40,451 nt of DNA from Reyranella sp. (GCA_022844015.1 JALHMO010000052.1:1-40451); one strand, 5' to 3'. Shown: positions 26,512 through 34,938, numbered from the stretch's first letter. Program-made: numbers and translations. The notes: a model not told the origin generated them from the letters alone.

Positions 26512-27489
26512 TCAACTTGGCAAGGCCTTCAGAAATGCAATCAGCAGCCGATTGACCTCGGCCGGCCGCTCCTGCTGCACCCAGTGTCCGGCGCCCTCGA
26601 GAATGTGGCTGCCGACCAGGCCGGGCAGGGTCTGCGGGAACGCCTCGAGCGTCTTCTTCGCGGCCGGGAAGCGCAGCACGCCGTCGCGGCTGCCGGCGAT
26701 GAACAGCGACGGCTGGCGAATCGGCTGGCCGCGCCACGGTCCGCCGAGTTCCCAGTTGCGCTTGAGGTTGCGGTACCAGTTGAGGCCGCCACGGAAGCCG
26801 GTGCGCGAGAATTCCCGGGTGTAGTAGTCGAGGTCGGCGTCGCTCAACCAGGCCGGCAGCTCCTGCGGATCGACGGTATTGGCGAGCAGCGTGCCGCCTG
26901 TCAGCCGGGCGAAGCCCTTGCCCTTCTCCTCGAGATCGCCGCCCGCGGTGAAGTAGATGCGGCGCAGCGCGCCACGGATGTCGGCCTGCAGCTCGGCTTC
27001 GGCGACGCCCGGCTTCTGGAAGTACTGCAGGTAGAAGTCATCGATGCCGAGCTTCTCGAGCGCGGTCAGGGCATCGATGTAGCCCGGCGCCGCATAGGGA
27101 ACGCTCATGCCGCACACCGCTGGAAACAGGTCGGGCCGCCATAGCGCGGCGTGCCAGGCGACCGGGGCGCCCCAATCGTGGCCGACGATGACCGCCTTCG
27201 ATTCGCCCAGCGCCTTCACCAGCTCGGCCATGTCGCCGACCAGATGATGGAGCGTGTAGTGCTCGATCGGCTCGGGCGCCTCGGTGCCGCCGTACCCGCG
27301 CATGTCGGGCGCGACGCAGCGATAGCCCGCTGCGCTCAGGGAAACGATCTGATGGCGCCACGAGTACCAGCTCTCCGGCCATCCGTGGCAGAACAGCACC
27401 AGCGGACCGCTGCCGATCTCGGCGTAGCGCATGTGGATGGCGTTGACCTTGGCGGTCTTGAACGTGACGCCTTGAAGCGGAGCGGACAT
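26512..27489 (-). CDS. soluble epoxide hydrolase (alpha/beta hydrolase)
   Basis: A 325-residue alpha/beta hydrolase of the epoxide hydrolase branch, which opens epoxides to diols through an aspartyl-ester intermediate. The oxyanion motif HGWP is at 35-38 in HGWPESWYSWRHQ, and the nucleophile is D105 in GHDWGAPVAW. The acid is in AGSRDGVL and the general-base histidine in GAGHWVQQE near the C-terminus. Tyrosines in the lid (DFYLQYFQ, and DYYTREFSRTGF to LNWYRN) fit the epoxide-activating pair. GGAGGAAG precedes the ATG. Nucleophile Asp and not Ser or Cys argues against an esterase; a dehalogenase is possible but the lid tyrosines favour the epoxide reaction. Confidence 0.88.
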   Translation of the reverse strand: MSAPLQGVTFKTAKVNAIHMRYAEIGSGPLVLFCHGWPESWYSWRHQIVSLSAAGYRCVAPDMRGYGGTEAPEPIEHYTLHHLVGDMAELVKALGESKAVIVGHDWGAPVAWHAALWRPDLFPAVCGMSVPYAAPGYIDALTALEKLGIDDFYLQYFQKPGVAEAELQADIRGALRRIYFTAGGDLEEKGKGFARLTGGTLLANTVDPQELPAWLSDADLDYYTREFSRTGFRGGLNWYRNLKRNWELGGPWRGQPIRQPSLFIAGSRDGVLRFPAAKKTLEAFPQTLPGLVGSHILEGAGHWVQQERPAEVNRLLIAFLKALPS

Positions 27490-27594
27490 CGTGGCTTCCT
27501 CCGAGGAGAGTTCGTGCTTTCGTCGGGGATAGTCGTCTGGAACGCCCCCGCACGAAAGGTCCCGAACGCACGCATGTGAACGCTCAATCTTCCT

Positions 27595-27749
27595 CCTCCC
27601 CAGCTTTGCTGGGGAGGTGCCCCGTCATACGGGGCGGAGGGGTCATGAGCCACAAGAGGCAACGGGGCCATGGCTCATGACCCCGTCGCCGTAAGAACCT
27701 TCGGCTTCGCTCAAGGCAGGCGGCGACACCTCCCCAGCGAAGCTGGGGA
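27595..27749. repeat. composite palindromic intergenic element, second type
   Basis: Four stem-loop units in 155 bp: CCTCCCCAGC-ttt-GCTGGGGAGG (27595-27617), GCCCCGT-cat-ACGGGGC (27619-27635), a perfect 14-bp inverted pair GGGGTCATGAGCCA / TGGCTCATGACCCC (27639-27652 and 27671-27684), and TCCCCAGC-gaa-GCTGGGGA (27731-27749). It lies between the metal transporter permease end and the epoxide hydrolase start. Its sequence is unrelated to the elements at 24949 and 35817, so it belongs to another repeat family. Confidence 0.75.
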
Positions 27750-27768
27750 CGCGGTGAGAAGCGCGACC

Positions 27769-28638
27769 CTATCCGCGCAGGTGAGCGGGGCGGGAGAGGC
27801 GGGCGCGGACCGACGCGCGCGCACCGAGCAGCAACGAGCCCAGGAAGAACAGGCTGGCGCACAGCACGATCACCGGGCCCGACGGCAGGCCGGCATGGAA
27901 CGAGACCAGCAGGCCGACCGCCGCCGAGGCGAAGGCCATGGGCGCGGCGATCAGGGTCATCGACCACACCTCGCGCGCCCAGAACGAGGCGGCGACCGCG
28001 GGCAGCAGGATGAGGCCGAGCGCCATCAGCGTGCCCAGCGCCTGGAAGCCCGCCACCATGTTGAGCACCGCGAGCGCCAGGAAGAGATAGTGATAGAGCG
28101 CGCCGCGGATGCCCATGGCGGCCAGGAAGCCCGGGTTGAAGCATTCGACGACCAACGGCCGGTAGATCGCGGCGAGCCCGACCAGCGTCGCCGTCGCCGT
28201 CGACACCACCAGGATCAGCGCGGCATCGTCGACCGCCAGGATGGCGCCGAACAGGATGTTCATCAGGTCGACCGCCGAGCCGCGCATCGACACGATCAGC
28301 ACGCCGAGCGCCATGGCGGTGAGGTAGGCGGCGGCGAAGCTCGCATCCTCGCGCATGCTGCTGAAGCGCGCGACGATGCCCGAGATCAGCGCGGTGGCGA
28401 TGCCGGCCAGGAAGCCGCCGAGGCTCATCGCGGGCAGCGAGAGCCCGCCGAGGAGAAAGCCCAGCGCCGCACCGGGCAGCAGCGCATGCGCCAGCGCATC
28501 GCCCATAAGGCTCATGCGGCGCAGGATGAGGAACACCCCGATCGACGAGCCGCCGACCGCCAGCGCCAGGCTGGCGACCAGGGCGCGGCGCATGAAGCCG
28601 AACTCGGCGAACGGCGCGATCAGGATGTCGAACAGCAC
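27769..28638 (-). CDS. zinc/manganese-type ABC transporter permease
   Basis: Integral membrane subunit of the ABC-3 family (ZnuB/MntB/SitC type), 289 residues with eight or nine hydrophobic segments. It begins LFDILIAPFAEFGFMRRALV, followed by FLILRRMSLMGDALAHALLPG, both hallmark stretches. I chose the GTG at 28638 because homologues begin with M-L-F/Y-D; the reading frame extends further upstream but overlaps the ATPase gene. The start is 17 bp after the ATPase stop. The Zur-like site upstream of the operon favours zinc over manganese. No periplasmic metal-binding protein gene (ZnuA) lies next to it. Confidence 0.9.
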   Translation of the reverse strand: MLFDILIAPFAEFGFMRRALVASLALAVGGSSIGVFLILRRMSLMGDALAHALLPGAALGFLLGGLSLPAMSLGGFLAGIATALISGIVARFSSMREDASFAAAYLTAMALGVLIVSMRGSAVDLMNILFGAILAVDDAALILVVSTATATLVGLAAIYRPLVVECFNPGFLAAMGIRGALYHYLFLALAVLNMVAGFQALGTLMALGLILLPAVAASFWAREVWSMTLIAAPMAFASAAVGLLVSFHAGLPSGPVIVLCASLFFLGSLLLGARASVRARLSRPAHLRG

Positions 28639-28655
28639 GAGCGGTTCGCCGGCAA

Positions 28656-29399
28656 TCAGGCGCTGAGCCGCATCGGCGCCTCGCAGGCATCGGCACGTTC
28701 GTCCCACGCCTCGGCCATGGCGCGCGCCCGGCGCAGGTTCTCGGTCGACAGGACCTCTCGCGTCGGGCCGGCGTCGACCAGCTCGCGCGCCATGAGCAAG
28801 GTGTTGGGGAAGTCGCGACGGACCTGATCGAGGTCGTGCAGCACGGCCACCACGGTGCGCCGCTCGGCACGCCAGCGCTTGATGACCTCCATGAGGTCGG
28901 CGACGGTGCGCGAGTCGATGGCGGCGAAGGGCTCGTCGAGCAGCACGAGGTCGGCATCCTGCAGCAGCAGGCGGGCGAACAGCACGCGCTGGAACTGGCC
29001 GACCGACAGCGTGTCGATCGGCCGGCGCTCGAAGCCCGCCAGCCCGACCGCCGCCAGCGCGTGTCGGGTGTCGTGGATGTCGCTGCGCGACGCCGCGCCG
29101 AAGCCACCGAAGCGCGCCCAGCGCCCGAGCAGCACGGTGTCGAGCACGGAGATCGGGAAGCTCCGGTCGATCTCGGCCTGCTGAGGCAGATACGCGATGC
29201 GCCGGGCGGTGCACTCTATGCGGCCCTCGATGCGCGGCGCCAACCCCATCAGCGCCTTCAGGAGCGTGCTCTTGCCGGCGCCGTTCGGGCCGACGATGGC
29301 CGTCATCTCGGCGCCGGGAATTTCCGCCGACACGTGATGAACCGCGGGATGGCGATCATAGGTCACGGTCAGGTCGACCAGGCGCAGAGCAGCACTCAC
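28656..29399 (-). CDS. zinc/manganese-type ABC transporter ATPase
   Basis: Cytoplasmic ATPase for the metal permease, 247 residues from the GTG at 29399. Walker A GPNGAGKS is at 37-44, followed by LPQQAEIDRSFPISVLDTV, a block typical of metal-type ATPases. The signature reads LSVGQFQR, with Val in place of the usual third-position Gly, a variant I associate with this group. Walker B is LVLLDEPFAAID. The GTG was chosen because it overlaps the stop of the 38-residue upstream ORF by GTGA, and because homology starts right there (SAALRLVDLTVTYD). A longer form from the GTG at 29423 is possible. Confidence 0.88.
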   Translation of the reverse strand: MSAALRLVDLTVTYDRHPAVHHVSAEIPGAEMTAIVGPNGAGKSTLLKALMGLAPRIEGRIECTARRIAYLPQQAEIDRSFPISVLDTVLLGRWARFGGFGAASRSDIHDTRHALAAVGLAGFERRPIDTLSVGQFQRVLFARLLLQDADLVLLDEPFAAIDSRTVADLMEVIKRWRAERRTVVAVLHDLDQVRRDFPNTLLMARELVDAGPTREVLSTENLRRARAMAEAWDERADACEAPMRLSA

Positions 29400-29512
29400 A
29401 GGGCCCACCAGGCCGCGAGCCACAGCACGGCAGACACGAGCAGCGCAGCCGCGATGCGGTTGGCCGCACTCATGGCCAGCAAGGTCGTGCCGGGAGAAAC
29501 AGGATCATGCAT
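29396..29512 (-). CDS. 38-residue membrane micro-ORF coupled to the metal ABC ATPase
   Basis: A short ORF reading MHDPVSPGTTLLAMSAANRI, then AAALLVSAVLWLAAWWAL. The last 22 or so residues form one hydrophobic helix with a Trp-rich end, so it would be a single-pass membrane peptide. Its TGA overlaps the ATPase GTG start (GTGA), the arrangement of genuinely coupled genes. No strong ribosome site precedes the ATG. The predicted Zur site is 49 bp upstream. It could be a small transporter subunit or simply a coupling leader. No known family recognised. Confidence 0.5.
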   Translation of the reverse strand: MHDPVSPGTTLLAMSAANRIAAALLVSAVLWLAAWWAL

Positions 29513-29560
29513 GGGGCGAGACGAAACGCCGGAAAATCGATAAAAGAAGGGTAGCCGCGC

Positions 29561-29578
29561 GTAGTGTTATAATGTTGC
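29561..29578. promoter_or_regulatory. predicted Zur box
   Basis: GTAGTGTTATAATGTTGC resembles alphaproteobacterial Zur palindromes built on a TGTTATAACA core; against GTAATGTTATAACATTAC, my recollection of such a site, 14 of 18 bases match. It lies 49 bp before the micro-ORF/ABC operon and 94 bp before the divergent DUF1223 gene, so one site could repress both under zinc sufficiency. The consensus is from memory and was not computed. Confidence 0.5.
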
Positions 29579-29671
29579 GTTCGCCGAGTCCAGCGGGCGT
29601 GCCCGGCAGATCATTGCGGCCTAACCGTTTGTTGATTGGTGAAAGTGAGTCGCACGGCGCATGGTTGCGGC

Positions 29672-30442
29672 ATGACGAGTCATGGTCTTTCCCGGCGGCG
29701 AGCGGTCCTGCTCGGCAGCGCCGCCGCCGCCGGTGCGGCGTTCACGGCGGCGCCCGGCGCGGCCCGTCGGCACGGCACGATCGAGGGCCCCTGGGCCGTC
29801 GAGCTGTTCACGTCGCAGGGTTGCAGCTCGTGCCCGCCGGCGGACGCCTACTTGGGCGTGCTGGCGAAGCGGCCCGACATCGTCGCCCTGTCGTTCCATA
29901 TCGACTACTGGGATTACATCGGCTGGAAGGACCCCTTCGCGTCGCGCGCGACAACCGACCGGCAGCGCGCCTACGCACGCGTTCTCAAGCAGCGCTACGT
30001 CTACACGCCCGAGATGGTGGTCGACGGCATCGGCCACGATACCGGCCGCGAGCGCGGCAAGATCGAGGCGCTGCTCGCCGAGGCGCAGCGTCGCTCGCCG
30101 AAGCGCGCCACGCCCGAGCTCTCGCGTGGCAGTGATGGGCGGCTCGCCGTGCGGCTCGACGCCTTCCCGCTCCACGGGAAGCCGGCCGACGTGACGTACG
30201 CCCTCTATGACCGGCGCCACAGCACGCCGGTGGCGAGCGGAGAGAACCAGGGTCGCATGATCGACAACTTCAATGTCGTGCGTCGCTTCGAGGTGCTGGC
30301 ACGCTGGGACGGTGCAGCCGCCACCTGGTCGGTCGACACGACCGACTTGCAGCAGGGCCAGGGAGTCGCCGTGATCGTGCAGCGCGCCGACCATGGGCCG
30401 GTGATCGGCTGCAACAAGATCGAGCCAATGGTCTCCGGTTAG
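29672..30442 (+). CDS. DUF1223 thioredoxin-fold protein, Tat-exported
   Basis: A 256-residue DUF1223-family protein. Residues 6-12 (LSRRRAV) followed by a hydrophobic Ala-rich core form a twin-arginine signal, so it should be exported folded. Residues 42-57 read AVELFTSQGCSSCPPA: a CxxC (C51, C54) followed by Pro-Pro, the thioredoxin-like active site of the family. FHIDYWDYIGWKDPFAS and YTPEMVVDG are further family blocks. The function of the family is unknown; a redox or metal-related periplasmic role is inferred from CxxC and from the shared upstream Zur-like site. Start is uncertain: TTG 29636 and GTG 29639 are in frame, but none has a good ribosome site. Confidence 0.82.
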   Translation: MTSHGLSRRRAVLLGSAAAAGAAFTAAPGAARRHGTIEGPWAVELFTSQGCSSCPPADAYLGVLAKRPDIVALSFHIDYWDYIGWKDPFASRATTDRQRAYARVLKQRYVYTPEMVVDGIGHDTGRERGKIEALLAEAQRRSPKRATPELSRGSDGRLAVRLDAFPLHGKPADVTYALYDRRHSTPVASGENQGRMIDNFNVVRRFEVLARWDGAAATWSVDTTDLQQGQGVAVIVQRADHGPVIGCNKIEPMVSG

Positions 30443-30500
30443 GACTATCTTCCGGCCGACCGGCCTTGCGCCGCCCGCCCGCCCGCGCGAAGGTGAGTCA

Positions 30501-33500
30501 ATGCCGCCCCTCAGCGCCGGCCGTCTGACCGCAGTCCTCGGTCCAACAAACACCGGCAAGACCTATCTCGCCATCGAGCGCATGCTCGGTCACGAATCGG
30601 GCATGATCGGCTTCCCGCTGCGCCTTCTGGCGCGCGAGAACTACGATCGTATCGTCCGCATCAAAGGCGCCTCGCAGGTGGCGCTGATCACGGGCGAGGA
30701 GAAGATCGCGCCACCCGGCGCGCGCTATTTCGTCTGCACGGTCGAATCCATGCCGCTCGACCGCACGGTGTCCTTCCTGGCCGTCGACGAGATTCAGATG
30801 GCGGCCGATCCCGAGCGCGGTCATTTCTTCACCAATCGCCTGCTCGAGGCGCGCGGCACGGCCGAGACCATGCTGCTCGGCGCCGACACCATCCGTCCGG
30901 TGCTCAACCGCCTGCTGCCCGACATAGACGTGGTGGCGCGGCCTCGCTTCTCGAACCTCTCCTATGTCGGCCCGAAGAAGGCGACGCGGCTGCCGCGCCG
31001 CTCGGCCGTGGTCGGGTTCTCGGCCAACGAGGTCTACGCAATCGCCGAGCTGATCCGCCGCCAGCGGGGCGGCACCGCCATCGTCATGGGAGCGCTCAGC
31101 CCGCGCACGCGCAATGCGCAGGTCGACATGTTCCAGGCCGGCGAGGTCGACTACCTGGTGGCCACCGATGCCATCGGCATGGGCCTCAACATGGACGTGA
31201 ACCACGTCTGGTTCGCCTCGCTTCGCAAGTACGACGGCCGGGCGCTGCGGCCCCTGCGCAGTGTCGAGATCGCGCAGATTGCCGGCCGCGCCGGCCGTCA
31301 CATGAACGACGGCACGTTCGGCACCACGGTCGACGTAGGTCCAATGGACGCCGAGATCGTCGAGGCGATCGAGAATCATCGCTTCGATCCGCTGCGCGAC
31401 GTTCAGTGGCGAAACAGCGACCTCGACTTCCGCTCGGTGCCCGCGCTGATCGCTTCCCTGAACGAGCCGCCGCCCCATGCCGCACTGCAGCGCGTGCGCG
31501 AGCAGGACGACCAGCTCGCGCTTCAGACCCTGTCGACCCATTCGGAATTCCTGCCGCGGCTGCGCACGCCGCAGCGTGTCAGGCTGCTGTGGGAGGTCTG
31601 CCAGGTGCCGGACTTCCGCAAGACGATGACCGAAGAGCACACCCTGCTTCTCGGCCAGCTGTTCGAGCACTTGACACAGGGCGGGGAACGGTTACCTGAG
31701 GACTGGATCGAAGGTCACGTCAAGCGGCTGGAGCGGTTTGACGGCGACATAGACACCTTGATGGCGCGTATTGCCCACGTTCGCACGTGGACCTACATCT
31801 CGCATCGGCCGGACTGGATCCAGCGAGCGACGCACTGGCAGGAACGCGCCCGCGCCATCGAGGACAAGCTATCGGATGTGCTGCATCAGCGCCTGACGCA
31901 AAGGTTTGTCGATAGACGGGCGGCGTTGCTTGTACGAAGATTGCACGATGAGGGTGAAATGACGACGTCAGTCGCCGAAGCAGGCGAGGTTTCGGTCGAA
32001 GGCGAACATCTCGGGCGCATCGAAGGATTCCGCTTCATTCCCGACGCCACCGAAGGGCATGCCGATCAGAAGGCGGTCATGAGCGCGGCCTTGCGCGCGC
32101 TGCGCCAGGATCTGCCGGCGCGTTTGCAGGCGTTCGTCTCGTCGGCCGATCGCGACCTTGTCTTCGATTCGCAGTTGCGGGTGTGCTGGGGCGGCGGCCC
32201 GGTCGCGCGCCTCCAGGCGAGCGGCGACATCCTGGCGCCCAAGATCGAGGCCCTGCCATCCGACCTGCTCGACGGGCCGGCGCGCGAGGAAGTGCGCAAA
32301 CGCGCCGCTGCCTGGGTCGAGACGCGCATCCGGCTCGGCCTGAGCGAGATGATGGACGCGCGCGCCACGACCGAGCTGCCTGCCGGGGCACGCGGCGTCG
32401 TCTTCCAGCTGTGCGAGCATCTCGGCGTGCTGCAGCGCCGGCCGATCGAGCATCAGCTCGCCGAGCTCGGCGAGGAAGATCGCAAGGCGCTGGCGCGGCT
32501 GGGCGTGCGCGTCGGGGTCTATTCGCTCTACTTCCCGAGCATGCTGAAGCCGGTTCCGATTCGGCTGCGCGCCGGTCTCTGGATGATCGCCCGCAGCCGC
32601 GACACGATCCCGCCGTTGCCGGCCGAAGGCCGCACGTCGATGGACCTGCCGCGCGGCTCGGAACGCGATTTCTATTCGGCCATCGGTTACCTGCCGCTGG
32701 GCGACCACGCGATTCGCGCCGACATGGTCGAGCGCCTGGCGGCGATGGCGCGCCAGGCCGTGCGCGAAAGCCGCGAAACCGCCCGGCGCGCCCAGCACGA
32801 GCGCGAGAACCCCCCGGCACCTCCCGAGGAAGCCACGCCGCAGGAGCAGCCGCCCCAGCGCACCGAGCGTAGCGAGAGTCGTCGCGAGCGGCGGGGAAAG
32901 CGCGACCGCCAAGCCGGCGCGCCGCCCATTCCGGTGCCCGCCTCGAACGAAGAGATCAGCGAATGGGCGATCGTGGCGGCAGCGTTCGGGGAGTTCGAGC
33001 CGGTCGACGAATCCCTCACGGCTGCATCTGCCGCGGCGATACCTGCCGAGGCCGGGGCAGAGACGCCTCGGGCCGAGCCCGGCCTCGAGGCGGCAACGGA
33101 CGCCACTTCGGTTCCCGTTGCGGACGCGGATGCGCCTGCAGCGATCGGACGACACGCGGAGGCCGCGCCAGCGGAGACCCCGCTTGCGCTCGAAGAGGCA
33201 GCTCCCGCGGAAGCGGAACCGGATCGGCTCGATGGGACGGCAATTGCCGAGGAGACCCAGGCAATCGCTGAGGAAGCCGCAGCCGCGAAAGGCGCCGCCG
33301 ATCCCGAGGCGCTGGCGCCCGAGCCGGCTGAGGACGGCGAGCCCGAACCTGCTGTGGTCGAGGCGGCCAGCGAGATCGGGCCCGCTGACGCAGCTGCGGG
33401 AGATGCGATCGCGGAGGATACGTCGCCCGCGGAAGCCGGGGCCGGGACGAGTGGCGCCGAGAGGCCGGTCCTCGAGCAGGCTGGGCCCGAGCCGGCTGAT

Positions 33501-34244
33501 GCCGGACAGGCCGAGACCGAGGGAACCAGCACCGCGGCGATCCAGGCGGGCGCAGAGCAGCGTCCGGCCGGCCCACGGTCGCTGCCGCCAGGCTGGTTCC
33601 GCGCCACGCCGCAGATGATGTCGCTGGTCGGCTGCTCGGAGCCGGAGATGGCCAACGTGCTGGCTGCCCTCGGCTACCGCGTGCACCCGCCGACGGAAGA
33701 GTTCGGACCGCTCTACGCCTACTCGGTCAAGTCGCGCTTCGTGCGCGAGCGCGAGGAGCAGCGCGAGCGACAGCGCCAGCAGCAGCGTCAGCAGCAGCGT
33801 GACCAGCGCGATCAGCGGCGCCGCGAGCGACCGGAGCGGCCCAGCGAGCGGCACTTCTTCGCTGCCTTCGGGCAGACCGCGCCGGACCGCAACGATCGCG
33901 GTCGCGACGGGCCGCCGCGCGACGGCCAGCGGCAGGATGGCCAACGATACGACGGTCCGCGTCGCGATGGGCCGAGAACCGACGGCCCAAGGCACGACGG
34001 CCCGAGACACGACGGCCCGAGACACGATGGCCCGAGACACGATGGCCCACGGCCCGACGCGCCGACCAACCGCGGGCCAGGCGACAGAGGCCCGCGCGAG
34101 GAGAGGCGGGGTCCGCGTCCGCCGCGCCGCGATGGCAACGAGCCGGCGCTCAGGCTCTACGCCACCACGGAGAAGAAGGGCGACGCGCCAACCGACTCGC
34201 CGTTTGCCAAGCTGCTCGAGCTCAAGCTCGGCGGAAAGAAGTAG
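30501..34244 (+). CDS. SUV3-like DExH RNA helicase with long disordered tail
   Basis: A 1247-residue protein. Residues 1 to about 400 are the helicase core of the alphaproteobacterial/mitochondrial SUV3 type: Walker A GPTNTGKT (14-21), DEIQ (96-99), TDAIGMGLN and the arginine-finger motif QIAGRAGR (259-266). Residues 400-760 continue as in bacterial homologues. From about 780 to 1030 the chain is Ala/Glu/Pro-rich and highly acidic. A folded-looking island follows at about 1031-1080 (PPGWFRATPQMM to GYRVHPP), then a Gln/Arg stretch and HDGPR repeats, ending in the conserved SPFAKLLELKLGGKK. SUV3 proteins unwind RNA for degradation, so an RNA-turnover role is likely. It heads the conserved helicase, S4, fdxA, carD cluster. 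Confidence 0.88.
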   Translation: MPPLSAGRLTAVLGPTNTGKTYLAIERMLGHESGMIGFPLRLLARENYDRIVRIKGASQVALITGEEKIAPPGARYFVCTVESMPLDRTVSFLAVDEIQMAADPERGHFFTNRLLEARGTAETMLLGADTIRPVLNRLLPDIDVVARPRFSNLSYVGPKKATRLPRRSAVVGFSANEVYAIAELIRRQRGGTAIVMGALSPRTRNAQVDMFQAGEVDYLVATDAIGMGLNMDVNHVWFASLRKYDGRALRPLRSVEIAQIAGRAGRHMNDGTFGTTVDVGPMDAEIVEAIENHRFDPLRDVQWRNSDLDFRSVPALIASLNEPPPHAALQRVREQDDQLALQTLSTHSEFLPRLRTPQRVRLLWEVCQVPDFRKTMTEEHTLLLGQLFEHLTQGGERLPEDWIEGHVKRLERFDGDIDTLMARIAHVRTWTYISHRPDWIQRATHWQERARAIEDKLSDVLHQRLTQRFVDRRAALLVRRLHDEGEMTTSVAEAGEVSVEGEHLGRIEGFRFIPDATEGHADQKAVMSAALRALRQDLPARLQAFVSSADRDLVFDSQLRVCWGGGPVARLQASGDILAPKIEALPSDLLDGPAREEVRKRAAAWVETRIRLGLSEMMDARATTELPAGARGVVFQLCEHLGVLQRRPIEHQLAELGEEDRKALARLGVRVGVYSLYFPSMLKPVPIRLRAGLWMIARSRDTIPPLPAEGRTSMDLPRGSERDFYSAIGYLPLGDHAIRADMVERLAAMARQAVRESRETARRAQHERENPPAPPEEATPQEQPPQRTERSESRRERRGKRDRQAGAPPIPVPASNEEISEWAIVAAAFGEFEPVDESLTAASAAAIPAEAGAETPRAEPGLEAATDATSVPVADADAPAAIGRHAEAAPAETPLALEEAAPAEAEPDRLDGTAIAEETQAIAEEAAAAKGAADPEALAPEPAEDGEPEPAVVEAASEIGPADAAAGDAIAEDTSPAEAGAGTSGAERPVLEQAGPEPADAGQAETEGTSTAAIQAGAEQRPAGPRSLPPGWFRATPQMMSLVGCSEPEMANVLAALGYRVHPPTEEFGPLYAYSVKSRFVREREEQRERQRQQQRQQQRDQRDQRRRERPERPSERHFFAAFGQTAPDRNDRGRDGPPRDGQRQDGQRYDGPRRDGPRTDGPRHDGPRHDGPRHDGPRHDGPRPDAPTNRGPGDRGPREERRGPRPPRRDGNEPALRLYATTEKKGDAPTDSPFAKLLELKLGGKK
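33993..34052 (+). repeat. 15-bp tandem repeats encoding HDGPR
   Basis: Four in-frame 15-bp units (cacgaYggcccgaga type) at 33993, 34008, 34023 and 34038, flanked on the left by degenerate RRDGPR and RTDGPR units from about 33958. They encode a positively charged, Gly/Pro-containing disordered segment of the helicase, the kind of sequence that binds RNA. The near-identity of the units suggests recent slippage expansion. Confidence 0.85.
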
Positions 34245-34281
34245 CCTGCCGGTGAGCAGGTCGGCGGAACGCTAGGCGGCG

Positions 34282-34536
34282 ATGCGGCTCGACAAGTGGC
34301 TGTGGCATGCGCGCTTCTTCAAGTCCCGCAGCTTGGCCACACGCTATGTCGAGAAGGCTCGCTGCCGGGTCGATGGTCGCGTGGTCGACAAGCCGCATGC
34401 CAGCGTGGCCCCGGGCATGGTCCTCACCTTCGCCCTTGGTCCGCGGGTGCGCGTCGTCCGCATCCTGGCACTCGGCGAGCGCCGCGGACCCGCTCCGGAA
34501 GCTCGAACGTTGTATGATGAAATCGACCCTGCGTAA
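34282..34536 (+). CDS. S4-domain RNA-binding protein, Hsp15 type
   Basis: An 84-residue protein that is almost entirely one S4 domain: MRLDKWLWHARFFKSRSLAT, then RYVEKARCRVDGRVV, the family's RNA-binding helix pair. It matches HslR/Hsp15-type proteins, which in E. coli bind 50S subunits carrying stalled nascent chains. It is shorter than E. coli Hsp15 (about 133 residues) because it lacks the basic C-terminal extension. It starts 37 bp after the helicase gene and precedes fdxA, matching the conserved alphaproteobacterial order. Whether it does the Hsp15 job or another RNA-binding role is open. Confidence 0.88.
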   Translation: MRLDKWLWHARFFKSRSLATRYVEKARCRVDGRVVDKPHASVAPGMVLTFALGPRVRVVRILALGERRGPAPEARTLYDEIDPA

Positions 34537-34602
34537 TTCAGACTTCTTGCGCCAGCCGGTTCAGCGCGTTAATCACCCGCCCGCCCGTTTCGAGAGTCGT
34601 CG

Positions 34603-34938
34603 ATGACCTATGTCGTGACCGAGGCTTGCATCAAGTGCAAGTACATGGACTGTATCGAGGTCTGCCCCGTGGATTGCTTCTACGAGGGCGAGAACATGCT
34701 TGTCATCAATCCCGACGAGTGCATCGATTGCGGCGTCTGCGAGCCCGAATGCCCACCTAATGCCATCCTGCCCGATACCGAGAAGGGTCTGGAGCAGTGG
34801 CTGGAACTCAACCGCAGCCTGGCAGGCGAATGGCCCAACATTACGCGGAAGGGCGAGGCGCCGTCCGATGCAGACGCGTTCAAGGACGAAAAGGACAAGT
34901 TCAAAAAGTATTTCAGCAAGAACCCGGGCAAACGTTAG
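34603..34938 (+). CDS. fdxA: 7Fe-type ferredoxin
   Basis: A 111-residue soluble ferredoxin of the FdxA family. The nine cysteines are at 9, 12, 17, 21, 25, 40, 43, 46 and 50. Their spacing equals that of Azotobacter ferredoxin I, which holds one [3Fe-4S] and one [4Fe-4S] cluster. The start [20 protein letters not shown] and the tail from about 57, ending [10 protein letters not shown], are typical. It should carry electrons in the cytoplasm, partner unknown. It stands between the S4 gene and carD; about 66 bp separates it from the S4 stop. Confidence 0.95.
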   Translation: MTYVVTEACIKCKYMDCIEVCPVDCFYEGENMLVINPDECIDCGVCEPECPPNAILPDTEKGLEQWLELNRSLAGEWPNITRKGEAPSDADAFKDEKDKFKKYFSKNPGKR

